DNA from: an uncultured Flavobacteriales bacterium
GTDB lineage: Bacteria; Bacteroidota; Bacteroidia; Flavobacteriales_D; Crocinitomicaceae
Reading direction: 5' to 3'
Assembly: GCA_903945495.1 (NCBI GenBank)
Contig: CAJAVU010000002.1
Coordinates: forward strand, 59,954 to 123,953
DNA: 64,000 nt
How positions within the stretch are numbered: the first letter of the stretch is position 1; the number at the start of each line of letters is the position of its first letter. Shown here piece after piece: positions 8,057-16,776 of this stretch. The translations under genes were made by a program, and so were the position numbers. The notes under the pieces were generated by a model. It was given only the letters and a program-made list of their open reading frames with translations, was not told the DNA's origin and ran no database searches.

Positions 8057-8254
8057 ATGGGAATGATATACATAATGCTAATCGTAAGTTTAATCGTCGC
8101 GCTGTTCTTTTTGGCGTCTTTCTTTTGGGCAACAAAATCAGGGCAATTCGATGATGATTACACGCCTTCGGTAAGAATTCTCTTCGATGACGAAATAAGT
8201 CAAAAAACAAATCAAAAAACAAATAAACAATCAGATGGAAGTACAGAAGTTTAG
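8057..8254 (+). CDS. ccoS: cbb3 oxidase assembly protein CcoS
   Basis: A small single-span membrane protein needed for cofactor insertion into cbb3 oxidase. 65 aa. One hydrophobic segment (residues ~3-25) is followed by F-F-W-A-x-K-S-G-Q-F-D-D, the conserved CcoS signature. The acidic tail follows. The coding end overlaps ccoNO by 20 bp, giving translational coupling. An alternative ATG two codons downstream cannot be excluded. Confidence 0.9.
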   Translation: MGMIYIMLIVSLIVALFFLASFFWATKSGQFDDDYTPSVRILFDDEISQKTNQKTNKQSDGSTEV

Positions 8255-10433
8255 TTACGACAATAAGATCGTAAGAAATTTTGCCTGGGCCACAATTATT
8301 TGGGGTATTACGGGTATGCTGGTCGGATTAATAATTGCACTGCAATTAGCTTTTCCAGAATTTTTTAATGATTACCTAGGATTTAGTTTCTTATCCTTTG
8401 GTAGATTAAGACCATTGCACACCAATGCGGTGATTTTTGCATTCGTAGGGAATGGAATTTTCATGGGGGTTTATTACTCTTTACAACGCTTGTTGAAAAC
8501 GAGAATGTGGAGTGATAAACTAAGTAACATCAACTTTTGGGGTTGGCAATTTATCATTTTATGTGCTGTTGCTACCTTACCATTTGGTATTACTTCAGGT
8601 AAAGAATACGCTGAGTTAGAGTGGTGGATTGATATCTTGATTACGCTTCTTTGGGTGGTTTTTGGATTCAACATGTTCGCTACGATTCTTACAAGAAGAG
8701 TAAAACACTTGTATGTTGCCATCTGGTTCTACATCGCAACGTTCGTTACTGTTGCAATCTTACACATCTTTAACTCGTTTGAATTACCAGTTTCTTTCTT
8801 GAAAAGTTACTCATGGTACGCTGGTGTTCAAGATGCGTTAGTTCAATGGTGGTACGGACACAATGCGGTTGCATTCTTCTTAACAACTCCTTATTTAGGT
8901 TTGATGTACTACTTTGTTCCTAAAGCAGCACAGCGTCCAGTTTATTCTTATCGTTTATCAATTATCCACTTCTGGGCATTGATCTTCATCTATATTTGGG
9001 CTGGTCCTCACCACTTATTATATACTTCATTGCCTGATTGGGCACAAAGTTTAGGTGTTGTGTTCTCTGTGATGTTGATTGCTCCATCTTGGGGTGGTAT
9101 GTTGAATGGTTTGTTAACAATGCGTGGTGCGTGGGATCGTGTTCGTGATGATGTAATGTTGAAATTCATGGTGGTTGCCCTTACAGCTTATGGTATGGCA
9201 ACATTTGAAGGACCATTATTGTCATTGAAAAATGTAAACATGTTGTCTCACTTTACAGACTGGACAATTGCACACGTTCACGTAGGTGGTTTAGGTTGGA
9301 ATGGTATGATGACATTTGGTATGTTGTACTGGTTATTCCCAAAATTATTCCGTGTTGAATTATACTCTAAAAAATTAGCGAACCAACATTTCTGGATTGC
9401 AACATTAGGGATCTTATTATATGCAGTTCCAATGTATATCGCTGGATTTATGCAAGGTTTAATGTGGCAAGATTTTAAACCAGACGGAACATTAGTTAAC
9501 TCTGATTTCTTGAAAACAGTTGATGCTTTACATCCTTATTATATCTTACGTTCAATCGGTGGTTTATTATTTATCATTGGAGCCGTAATGATGTTCTACA
9601 ACTTGATCAAAACTGCAAAAGCTGGTAATTTCTTAGCGAACGAAGAAGCAGAAGCAACTGTAACTAAAAACCTGGATGTAAAAATTAAAGAAGGTAAAGA
9701 ATATTGGCACAGAAGTATTGAGCGCCGTCCTATTCGTTTCATGATTGTAAGTATTGTGGTTGTTGCAATTGGAGGTCTAGTTGAAATTATTCCAACGATG
9801 ATTGTGAAAAGCAACGTGCCTACGATCTCTAGTGTGAAACCATACACACCACTTGAATTACACGGACGTGATATGTATGTTAGAGAAGGTTGTTACAACT
9901 GTCACTCTCAAATGGTTCGTCCATTGCGTTTCGAAACTGCACGGTACGGTGAATATTCTAAATCAGGTGAATTTGTTTACGATCACCCGTTCCAATGGGG
10001 TTCTAAACGTACTGGTCCAGATTTAGCACGTGAAGGTGGTTTGAGAAGTAATTATTGGCACTACCAACACATGATTCGTCCGAAAGATGTATCTCAAGGT
10101 TCTATCATGCCAGCTTACATTTGGATGGATGATGAAAATTCTCTTGACTTATCGTTGATGGAAGCGAAAATCAGTGCAATGCAAACACTTGGTGTACCTT
10201 ACGAAAAAGGGTACGAGAAAAAAGCAAAAGCGGATGCTGAAAAACAAGCTTTGGCAATTGCAACAAACATTGTAGATGAAAAATTCAATTCATTGCCTCC
10301 TTCAATTCAAAAAACATTCAATAAAAAAGCGGAGGTTAAGAAAATGAAAACGAAAGAAATCGTTGCCATTATCGCCTACCTACAACGCATTGGTACCGAT
10401 ATCAAAGCGATCAAAAAAACAGAGAAAAAATAA
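8235..10433 (+). CDS. ccoNO: cbb3-type cytochrome c oxidase, fused subunits I and II (CcoNO)
   Basis: The catalytic core of the high-affinity terminal oxidase. Residues ~1-490 are CcoN: a 12-helix haem-copper subunit with W-W-Y-G-H-N (about 203-208), the G-P-H-H-L-L-Y-T active-site region and H-V-H-V-G-G near the haem b ligands. Residues ~500-732 are CcoO: a membrane anchor, the haem c site C-Y-N-C-H (about 552-556), H-S-Q-M-V-R-P and the axial-ligand region S-I-M-P-A-Y. In most Proteobacteria N and O are separate; fusion is common in Bacteroidota. It is followed 18 bp later by ccoQ. The C-terminal ~80 residues are Lys/Glu-rich and helical. Confidence 0.96.
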   Translation: MEVQKFSYDNKIVRNFAWATIIWGITGMLVGLIIALQLAFPEFFNDYLGFSFLSFGRLRPLHTNAVIFAFVGNGIFMGVYYSLQRLLKTRMWSDKLSNINFWGWQFIILCAVATLPFGITSGKEYAELEWWIDILITLLWVVFGFNMFATILTRRVKHLYVAIWFYIATFVTVAILHIFNSFELPVSFLKSYSWYAGVQDALVQWWYGHNAVAFFLTTPYLGLMYYFVPKAAQRPVYSYRLSIIHFWALIFIYIWAGPHHLLYTSLPDWAQSLGVVFSVMLIAPSWGGMLNGLLTMRGAWDRVRDDVMLKFMVVALTAYGMATFEGPLLSLKNVNMLSHFTDWTIAHVHVGGLGWNGMMTFGMLYWLFPKLFRVELYSKKLANQHFWIATLGILLYAVPMYIAGFMQGLMWQDFKPDGTLVNSDFLKTVDALHPYYILRSIGGLLFIIGAVMMFYNLIKTAKAGNFLANEEAEATVTKNLDVKIKEGKEYWHRSIERRPIRFMIVSIVVVAIGGLVEIIPTMIVKSNVPTISSVKPYTPLELHGRDMYVREGCYNCHSQMVRPLRFETARYGEYSKSGEFVYDHPFQWGSKRTGPDLAREGGLRSNYWHYQHMIRPKDVSQGSIMPAYIWMDDENSLDLSLMEAKISAMQTLGVPYEKGYEKKAKADAEKQALAIATNIVDEKFNSLPPSIQKTFNKKAEVKKMKTKEIVAIIAYLQRIGTDIKAIKKTEKK

Positions 10434-10451
10434 CATCAAAAAACGAAAATC

Positions 10452-10643
10452 ATGTTACGATTTATCAAACATAACTTAACGAACATAGATGGTGTTGAAT
10501 TTTATCCGCTACTGTCATTGTTAATTTTTGTAATCTTCTTTATTGTCGTGATTACGATGGTCATTCGAATGACAAAAGCAGAGGTTAATGAACTGAGCGA
10601 TATTCCTTTTGAAAAGGATGCCGCTGGTGAATACAAACAATAG
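10452..10643 (+). CDS. ccoQ: CcoQ-like small cbb3 oxidase subunit
   Basis: A 63-residue membrane protein with one transmembrane helix (about residues 17-38), a short N-terminal stretch and a polar C-terminus. This is the architecture and position of CcoQ, which stabilises the N-O-P complex. Primary sequence conservation in CcoQ is low, so the call rests mainly on size, topology and its place between ccoNO and ccoP. Confidence 0.75.
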   Translation: MLRFIKHNLTNIDGVEFYPLLSLLIFVIFFIVVITMVIRMTKAEVNELSDIPFEKDAAGEYKQ

Positions 10644-10672
10644 TCGATTGCTGTTCATTAAAAAAGAAAGTC

Positions 10673-12115
10673 ATGAAAAAATATTTCAATATAAGTTTAG
10701 CTGTCTTCACCCTTTGGTTGGGTGGGCAGCAAGCAATTGCTCAGGATGGTGAGCAGTTATTCAAGGCAAAGTGTAACACATGCCACATGGTAGATAAAAA
10801 TTCTACCGGTCCAAATCTCAAAGGCGTTAAGCAAAAATGGACAGATGCTGGTGAAGCAGAAATGTTATACGAATGGGTTGCAAATTCTGAAGCACTTATC
10901 GCCTCTGGTGAAAGTAAAATGGCCAATGAAATTAAAGGTTTTAGCCCTTCAGCAATGACACCACAAGTTGTTACAAACGAAGAGTTAGATGCAATTTTAA
11001 ATTACATTGATACGTATACTGCGCCAGTGGACGCTCCCCCAGCGGACGGAGCAGGTCCTTCGGATCCAGCAGCAAACGTTACTTTTGTTCCAGATTACAA
11101 TGAGAATTTAACCTTGTTCTACTGGTTGTTTGGTAGTATTATCGTTCTTTTAATTGCGATTATTATTATGTCAACGTCAATTACCACCCTGGTGAAATCT
11201 GATTACTTCAAGAAAAAATTGGAAGAAAGAGGCAAAGAAAAAGGAGAAAATTCTACTCCAGTTACTTCAATTCTAGCAATCATTGGAGCTTTTGGTGCAA
11301 TGGTTGTCGGAAACAACTCTCACGCCTTGACATTCATGGCAGCTGGCGAAGCAGAAAAAGGTACGCCATGGTTAGTAGTGGAAAACATGGATTTATACTT
11401 CATGGTGGTGATCAATGTAATCTTGTTAGGTGTTTTGTTCTACTTAAGAAGAATGTTCAGAGATTTCATGGCAATGGCTCGTCCCAAAGCTGCTGAAGCA
11501 TCTCCAGAAAATGCAATTAAGAAAATCAATGTAATCTTGACAGATGCAGTAGCAATCGAAGAAGAACATACAATCTTAATGCAACACGAATACGATGGAA
11601 TCCGCGAGTTGGACAACAATTTACCACCATGGTGGGTTTGGGGATTCTTCGCAACAATAATCTTTGCAGTTGTCTATATCTTCAATTATCATATTTTTGG
11701 TACAGCTGATTTACAAATCAAAGCGTATGATAAAGAGATTGCACAAGCGAAAGCAGATGTAAAGAAATATCAAGAAGAGCACGCAATGAATGTGGATGAA
11801 ACAACTGCTACTTTGTTAACGGATGCAGCTGCAATTTCTTCAGGAAAAGCAATCTTTGAATCAAACTGTGTGGTATGTCACAATCCAAAAGGTGAAGGTA
11901 ACATCGGTCCAAACTTAACAGATGACAATTGGATCTACGGTCCGGATGTGAAAGACCTGTTTAAAACAATTAAATTGGGAACGCCAAACGGTATGCCTGA
12001 GCATGCTTCTAAATTAAATCCTATTCAAATTCAACAAGTGTCATCCTTCGTGTTGTCCTTGCCAAATACGCCTGGTAAAGCCCCAGATGGGAAACTTTAT
12101 CCTGCCAAAAAATAA
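10673..12115 (+). CDS. ccoP: cbb3 oxidase di-haem subunit CcoP, with extra N-terminal cytochrome c domain
   Basis: The electron-entry subunit of cbb3 oxidase. Layout: signal peptide (residues ~1-23, ending A-I-A-Q), a cytochrome c domain with C-N-T-C-H (about 34), two or three hydrophobic segments (about 145-170, 190-215, 240-265), a further anchor W-W-V-W-G-F-F (about 322-340), and a C-terminal cytochrome c domain with C-V-V-C-H (about 399) and G-M-P-E-H-A. Canonical CcoP has an anchor followed by two adjacent haem domains. Here one haem domain precedes the membrane part and only one follows. This 480-aa protein is longer than usual (~290-320). It ends the ccoSNOQP unit, followed by a hairpin terminator. 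Confidence 0.9.
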   Translation: MKKYFNISLAVFTLWLGGQQAIAQDGEQLFKAKCNTCHMVDKNSTGPNLKGVKQKWTDAGEAEMLYEWVANSEALIASGESKMANEIKGFSPSAMTPQVVTNEELDAILNYIDTYTAPVDAPPADGAGPSDPAANVTFVPDYNENLTLFYWLFGSIIVLLIAIIIMSTSITTLVKSDYFKKKLEERGKEKGENSTPVTSILAIIGAFGAMVVGNNSHALTFMAAGEAEKGTPWLVVENMDLYFMVVINVILLGVLFYLRRMFRDFMAMARPKAAEASPENAIKKINVILTDAVAIEEEHTILMQHEYDGIRELDNNLPPWWVWGFFATIIFAVVYIFNYHIFGTADLQIKAYDKEIAQAKADVKKYQEEHAMNVDETTATLLTDAAAISSGKAIFESNCVVCHNPKGEGNIGPNLTDDNWIYGPDVKDLFKTIKLGTPNGMPEHASKLNPIQIQQVSSFVLSLPNTPGKAPDGKLYPAKK

Positions 12116-12127
12116 TACGCAAAAGAG

Positions 12128-12160
12128 AGCCGGTGTAACCTAAGTTGCATCGGCTTTTTA
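12128..12160 (+). terminator. intrinsic terminator after ccoP
   Basis: AGCCGGTG and CATCGGCT form an 8-bp stem (one G-U pair) with a 12-nt loop, followed by TTTTTATTT. It separates ccoSNOQP from ccoGH, so the latter may have its own promoter or depend on readthrough. Confidence 0.85.
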
Positions 12161-12247
12161 TTTATAAGCTTAATATTACATAAGGGTATGCCATTGTTAT
12201 AAACACTTGAAAACGACACGATAAAAGGTATACAAAATTGAGAAATC

Positions 12248-13663
12248 ATGATTGAGAAAGAAGATGAAGTAAGAGATGAAGAGGGATTTAGAGACCGCAT
12301 TTCAACTGTAAACGAAAAAGGAAAACGTGTGTGGGTTTTTCCTAAAAAACCGGTCGGACCTTATTACAACAAACGAAAAATTGTAAGTTACTTATTACTT
12401 GCATTTCTTTTTACCGCTCCATGGATAAAAATCGGTGGACACCAACTGTTATTATTTAATTTACTTGAACGCAAATTCATACTTTTCGGCAAAGTTTTCT
12501 GGCCGCAAGATATGTATTTGTTCGCATTGTCGATAATCGTTGGAATTGTCTTTGTTATTCTTTTTACCATTATTTACGGACGTTTTTTTTGTGGTTGGGT
12601 TTGCCCACAAACGATTTTCATGGAAATGGTATTTCGTCGAATTGAATACTGGATTGAAGGTGATTGGACGCACCAGAAAAAATTAAAAGATGCTCCTTGG
12701 ACCAAAGATAAACTCATTAAGAAAACAGCAAAACATTTGATTTTCTGGATCATTTCCTTTTTAATTGCTAACACTTTCTTAGCCTACATCGTGGGAAGTG
12801 ATATTTTATGGAAAATTGTAACCGATCCAATTGGAACGCACTTAGGAGGTTTAATGGCAATTGTAATCTTCACAACTGTTTTCTACCTGGTTTTTGCTAA
12901 ATTGAGAGAACAAGTATGTACTACAATTTGTCCTTATGGTCGTCTTCAAGGTGTTTTGCTAGATCCAAATTCAATGGTTGTTGCTTATGACCATAAACGT
13001 GGTGAAGGAAGAGCGAAAATTAAGAAAGGTGAGGATCGCACTGCCGCAGGTAAAGGTGATTGTATCGATTGTGGTCATTGTGTGCATGTTTGCCCAACTG
13101 GAATTGATATTCGTAACGGAACACAATTAGAATGTATCAACTGTACAGCTTGTATGGATGCCTGTGATACTATCATGGATTCAGTTGGAATGGAAAAAGG
13201 ATTGATACGATTTGTTTCTGAAAATGGAATTAAAAATAGAACACCTTTCCAGTGGACACGAAGAGTAAAAGCCTATACGGTTCTTTTAGGTGCAATGATG
13301 ACAATTCTATTGCTATTGTTGATTACACGCAAAGATTTCGAAACAACAATTATTCGTCAACGCGGCACAACCTATCAATTAACAAATGACGGAAAAGTGA
13401 GTAATATCTTCGAAATTAACTTAACAAATAAAACAAGTAAAAACTATGTTGTAACTTTGAAACTGGACGATCCAGATGGTGAGATTGAAATGGTAGTAGA
13501 TAAATTCAAATTGAAAAAAGAGTTTTATCTAAAAGAACGTTTTATTATCAAATTACCAATGGATAAAATCGATCACGGTAAAACGATTCTTCACGTTCAA
13601 ATTATTGGAAACGGAGAAGTTATTGAAACCGTAAAGACGAAGTTTATAGGTCCAATGTTATAA
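12248..13663 (+). CDS. ccoG: cbb3 oxidase accessory protein CcoG (FixG/RdxA family)
   Basis: A polytopic ferredoxin-like membrane protein implicated in cupric reduction for cbb3 oxidase assembly. 471 aa. After a cytosolic N-terminus come several membrane helices with F-F-C-G-W-V-C-P-Q-T (about residue 113) and C-P-Y-G-R-L-Q. Then come two 4Fe-4S clusters, C-I-D-C-G-H-C-V-H-V-C-P-T-G (about 272) and C-I-N-C-T-A-C-x-x-A-C, and an Ig-like C-terminal domain after a last helix. These are all standard FixG features. It is followed 11 bp later by ccoH. Confidence 0.95.
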   Translation: MIEKEDEVRDEEGFRDRISTVNEKGKRVWVFPKKPVGPYYNKRKIVSYLLLAFLFTAPWIKIGGHQLLLFNLLERKFILFGKVFWPQDMYLFALSIIVGIVFVILFTIIYGRFFCGWVCPQTIFMEMVFRRIEYWIEGDWTHQKKLKDAPWTKDKLIKKTAKHLIFWIISFLIANTFLAYIVGSDILWKIVTDPIGTHLGGLMAIVIFTTVFYLVFAKLREQVCTTICPYGRLQGVLLDPNSMVVAYDHKRGEGRAKIKKGEDRTAAGKGDCIDCGHCVHVCPTGIDIRNGTQLECINCTACMDACDTIMDSVGMEKGLIRFVSENGIKNRTPFQWTRRVKAYTVLLGAMMTILLLLLITRKDFETTIIRQRGTTYQLTNDGKVSNIFEINLTNKTSKNYVVTLKLDDPDGEIEMVVDKFKLKKEFYLKERFIIKLPMDKIDHGKTILHVQIIGNGEVIETVKTKFIGPML

Positions 13664-13674
13664 AATTTTAAGCT

Positions 13675-14094
13675 ATGAATTGGGGTAAAGGTATTGTAAT
13701 TGGGATGGCAACATTCATGACGTTTATAATCGTTTTGGTTGTTGGGCTGATGATGAATAGAGTTGATTTGGAAAGCGAAGATTATTACAAACGCGAAATC
13801 AATTATCAGCAGGAAATTACAGCACAAGAAAATGCGAATAAACTTGAATCAAAAATTGAAATAATTTCAAATGCCGAGTTTTTGGTAGTTAAGGTTCCAG
13901 AAGGTGAATTCAAAAAAATTGAATTGCATTTGTCGCGACCAAATGACCAGAAAATGGATAAATTGTTCAAGATTGAGGGAACAAAGTCATTCTTAATCAA
14001 TAAAAAAGAATTGGAAAAAGGCTTGTACACTGTGGAGTTAAGTTACATGGTGGATAATAAACCTTGTCTTCAAAAAGAATCAGTAACCATCTAA
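13675..14094 (+). CDS. ccoH: cbb3 oxidase assembly protein CcoH (FixH family)
   Basis: A 139-residue protein with one N-terminal membrane helix (residues ~7-28) and a periplasmic beta-rich domain. The segment D-L-E-S-E-D-Y-Y-K-R-E-I-N-Y-Q just after the helix matches the FixH signature in Bacteroidota. It lies between ccoG and the TauE/SafE-like gene, as in many cco clusters. FixH/CcoH interacts with the oxidase late in assembly. Confidence 0.88.
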   Translation: MNWGKGIVIGMATFMTFIIVLVVGLMMNRVDLESEDYYKREINYQQEITAQENANKLESKIEIISNAEFLVVKVPEGEFKKIELHLSRPNDQKMDKLFKIEGTKSFLINKKELEKGLYTVELSYMVDNKPCLQKESVTI

Positions 14095-14096
14095 AA

Positions 14097-14855
14097 ATGG
14101 ATGATGTATTGTTAAAGGGATTGGTATTGGGTCTCGCTTCAAGTCTACATTGTGTAGGAATGTGCGGACCCATCGCCATGGCCATTCCAGTTAACCGAAC
14201 AAACTCTTTTACCATCTTATTGGGTGTTCTTCAATACAATTTTGGTCGAATTCTAACGTACGCATGGCTTGGATTTATCATTGGTAGTGTTGGTATTACA
14301 ATCGAAACGTTTGGCTTTTTACAATGGGTAAGTATTATCGCTGGTATTTTTATGATTCTATATGCCTGGAGAAAATGGTTATCGGTGCATATTTCTTTCG
14401 GAAGTCCAAAACTAGGTATTGAAGGCTTTGTAAGCAAAAATCTAGGAAAAGTAATTTCATCAAATATCCCCTTTAAATTGTCTTTGTTAGGCATGTTAAA
14501 TGGACTTTTACCTTGCGGAATGGTCTATATTGGTCTAACCAATGCCTTGGTTGCTGGTTCTCCTTTGAAAAGTGTTTATGCCATGGCTGCATTTGGTTTA
14601 GGGACCTTGGCAACAATGATTCTTGTTGGATTTGCGGCGAATAAAATTAGCATGCAATTGCGCAATAAATTAACGAAAGTCGTTCCTTACATGTTGACAC
14701 TTGTTGGTGTTCTAATCATTCTTAGAGGATTAAATTTAGATATTCCTTACATTTCGCCCAAAATGGAGGAAGTTCATTTGAACAATCAAAAAGTGGACGT
14801 GGTTATGAAATGTTGCTACGACCCAATCATTGAACATCAGAATAATAAAAAATAA
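14097..14855 (+). CDS. TauE/SafE (DsbD-like) family membrane protein of the cco cluster
   Basis: 252 aa with about six hydrophobic helices. The first carries S-S-L-H-C-V-G-M-C-G-P and a later one carries G-L-L-P-C-G-M-V-Y. These two Cys/Pro motifs typify the family called sulfite exporter TauE/SafE or cytochrome-biogenesis transmembrane region protein. In cco operons it is placed directly after ccoH, which suggests copper delivery or thiol transfer for oxidase maturation; that function is inference. The ATG at 14097 is used. A TTG 33 bp upstream would overlap ccoH. The C-terminus has an adjacent Cys pair (K-C-C-Y). Confidence 0.82.
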   Translation: MDDVLLKGLVLGLASSLHCVGMCGPIAMAIPVNRTNSFTILLGVLQYNFGRILTYAWLGFIIGSVGITIETFGFLQWVSIIAGIFMILYAWRKWLSVHISFGSPKLGIEGFVSKNLGKVISSNIPFKLSLLGMLNGLLPCGMVYIGLTNALVAGSPLKSVYAMAAFGLGTLATMILVGFAANKISMQLRNKLTKVVPYMLTLVGVLIILRGLNLDIPYISPKMEEVHLNNQKVDVVMKCCYDPIIEHQNNKK

Positions 14856-14922
14856 ATTCCTTTGAACGTTTTCACAATCAGGATGTAAGAAGAATCAAAT
14901 CTTGATGTATGAAATAAGCAAG

Positions 14923-14965
14923 ACAAAATAATTTTCGATACAGATGCGAATGAAAATAATTTTGT
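14923..14965. repeat. AT-rich inverted repeat between the cco cluster and the VWA gene
   Basis: ACAAAATAATTTTC (14923-14936) and GAAAATAATTTTGT (14952-14965) form a 14-bp stem with one central mismatch and a 15-nt loop. It lies 43 bp before the VWA gene start. It could be a weak bidirectional terminator or an operator. Confidence 0.4.
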
Positions 14966-15007
14966 TTTGCGATTCCATATGACAATTGAAATTCAATTTT
15001 TAGCCAT

Positions 15008-16141
15008 ATGACAAATGTATTTCTTTCTCTTAGCTCAGTATTTATTGTTGCTTTTAACAGCCTAGCGCAAATCACACCAATCATTCAACCAAGTCCTCGA
15101 AGAGTACAAGTGGCTATTTTGTTTGATACCTCAAATAGTATGGATGGTTTAATTGATCAAGCCAAAACCAGAATTTGGAGTATTATCAATGAGCTGAGTG
15201 CTTTGCGTTACCAAGGAAAAATGCCAACCATAGAAATTGCACTCTACGATTACGGAAATTCCACTTTGACATTGGATAACAATTATATCCGACTACAAAC
15301 GGCATTGACAACAGATCTAGACTTGATTTCAGAGAAATTATTCGGTTTAACAACAAATGGCGGAGACGAATATTGTGGTGCGGTGATCCAAAAATCGATG
15401 CAGGAATTAGGATGGTCTTCAAATCCTTTAGATTTAAAAATGATTTACATCGCAGGAAATGAACCGTTCAATCAAGGATCAATTGCATACAATGAAGTGT
15501 GTAAAACAGCAGGAAGTCGTTCCATTTTTGTAAATACAATTTATTGTGGAAATTACGATCAAGGAGTACGTGAGTTTTGGAAAGATTGTGCAACAATTGC
15601 AGGTGGTGATTATTTCAATATTGATGCGAATAAACAAGTCGTGCATATCGATACACCATACGACACGCAAATTAACAACTACAATGATTCCTTAAACAGA
15701 ACATATTATGGCTACGGTTCACTCGGCAGTGTGAAAAAATCAAATCAATTGACGCAAGACATGAACGCACAATCTGAAGCTGTTTCAGTTAAAGCTGAAC
15801 GTGCAATTGTAAAATCAAAAGCATCCTACAAAAATGAGTCATGGGATTTAATTGATGCAGTTGATAAAGGTTCAGTTGGTTTAGCAACAATTCCAGAGGC
15901 TGAGTTGCCTGACGAATTTAAAGGAAAAACAGAAGAGGAAAAAAATGCTTTGTTGGACGAGAAACGCAAAGACCGAGAAGTCTTCCAAACCAAAATCAAC
16001 GAATTGGCTGTTGAACGTCAAAAATACATTGATGAAGAAATGAAAAAACTTCCTGAAGGTCAAGATGATTTTGGAACAGCTGTGAACGAAAGCTTAGTGA
16101 AAAAAGCGAATCAAATCGGTTACGAAAAGGAGGAGAAATAA
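15008..16141 (+). CDS. exported von Willebrand factor A domain protein
   Basis: 377 aa. A signal peptide (residues ~1-21, ending S-L-A-Q) precedes a VWA domain whose MIDAS motif D-T-S-N-S-M lies near residue 40 and which continues to about residue 225. The following ~150 residues are charged and helical, rich in Glu/Lys (E-E-E-K-N-A-L-L-D-E-K), and look like coiled coil. VWA proteins bind ligands through a metal ion. No ATPase partner (MoxR type) is nearby, so the specific role is unknown. The start ATG is at 15008. A heptamer repeat array begins directly at the stop codon. Confidence 0.8.
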   Translation: MTNVFLSLSSVFIVAFNSLAQITPIIQPSPRRVQVAILFDTSNSMDGLIDQAKTRIWSIINELSALRYQGKMPTIEIALYDYGNSTLTLDNNYIRLQTALTTDLDLISEKLFGLTTNGGDEYCGAVIQKSMQELGWSSNPLDLKMIYIAGNEPFNQGSIAYNEVCKTAGSRSIFVNTIYCGNYDQGVREFWKDCATIAGGDYFNIDANKQVVHIDTPYDTQINNYNDSLNRTYYGYGSLGSVKKSNQLTQDMNAQSEAVSVKAERAIVKSKASYKNESWDLIDAVDKGSVGLATIPEAELPDEFKGKTEEEKNALLDEKRKDREVFQTKINELAVERQKYIDEEMKKLPEGQDDFGTAVNESLVKKANQIGYEKEEK

Positions 16142-16180
16142 ATTACGAATCACAAATCACAAATCACAAATCACGAATTC
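16142..16180. repeat. heptamer tandem array (AATCACA/G) at a stop codon
   Basis: Directly after the TAA of the VWA gene the sequence runs ATTACG, three AATCACA units, one AATCACG and AATTC. A related array (AATCATG) abuts another stop codon at 23784-23818, and two more AATCACx units lie at 16779-16792. This suggests a dispersed heptamer family attached to gene 3' ends. Confidence 0.7.
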
Positions 16181-16317
16181 ATAATTGACATCAATCAGCA
16201 TCATCCATGACCTATCTCATGTTTTTTTGAGGCTTATTTAGCGAAGTTTGTATTGAAGGGTTAGCGCAGTGATTAACTCAATATTAAATAACAGTTCAAC
16301 TAAATAATTGGAGAATT

Positions 16318-16701
16318 ATGAGCACAAACGAATCAATTTACAAGCAACACGAGGAAAACACAGAATGGACGAATAAATTGAACTTCTACAAAGATGAAGT
16401 AACAATTTTGAAAGGGAGATTGGAAGAAATTGCTTCTAAAAATTCGAGTAACGATGCATTGGCAGAAGTGGAAAGATTTCAAAATCAATTGATCATTCAG
16501 CGTAACAATATCGATGAAATTCTTCACGCTGTAAAAATCAATGAGGCAGCTTTAATTGAAGAAATTAAATCAAATCCAGTAGCAGTTGACCACCGTAAAG
16601 TGGAATACCATGCACAAGAACAAGATTTAGTAGATTCTTTCGAAAAGAACTTCAATGATTTAAGAGAAGAGTTTAACGTTTTCGCATCTAAATGGATGTA
16701 A
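16318..16701 (+). CDS. small coiled-coil protein of unknown function
   Basis: 127 aa, no signal peptide, no cysteines and no membrane segment. The whole protein is predicted helical, with heptad-like spacing of Leu/Ile/Val (for example around residues 20-75). The ATG at 16318 follows GGAG about 8 bp upstream (aattGGAGaattATG), a reasonable ribosome site. It is monocistronic and closed by a strong terminator. I do not recognise the family. Confidence 0.7.
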   Translation: MSTNESIYKQHEENTEWTNKLNFYKDEVTILKGRLEEIASKNSSNDALAEVERFQNQLIIQRNNIDEILHAVKINEAALIEEIKSNPVAVDHRKVEYHAQEQDLVDSFEKNFNDLREEFNVFASKWM

Positions 16702-16720
16702 ACCAAGGACAAACAACAAT

Positions 16721-16752
16721 ATAAAAAGCCCCGCACATGCGGGGCTTTTTAT
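16721..16752. terminator. bidirectional intrinsic terminator between convergent genes
   Basis: AAAAAGCCCCGCA and TGCGGGGCTTTTT form a perfect 13-bp stem with a 2-nt CA loop. A-runs and T-runs on both sides let it work on both strands. It separates the coiled-coil gene from the convergent M1 peptidase gene. Confidence 0.95.
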
Positions 16753-16776
16753 ATTTCAATTTAATAGTGATTGGCA

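Noticed and set aside
14097..14855. True sulfite exporter
   Set aside because: The family name is generic; the cco context points to oxidase assembly, so no symbol was assigned.
16142..16180. Possible CRISPR array
   Set aside because: The units are 7 bp, contiguous and without spacers, so it is a simple tandem repeat. The same holds for 23632-23713 and 23784-23818.
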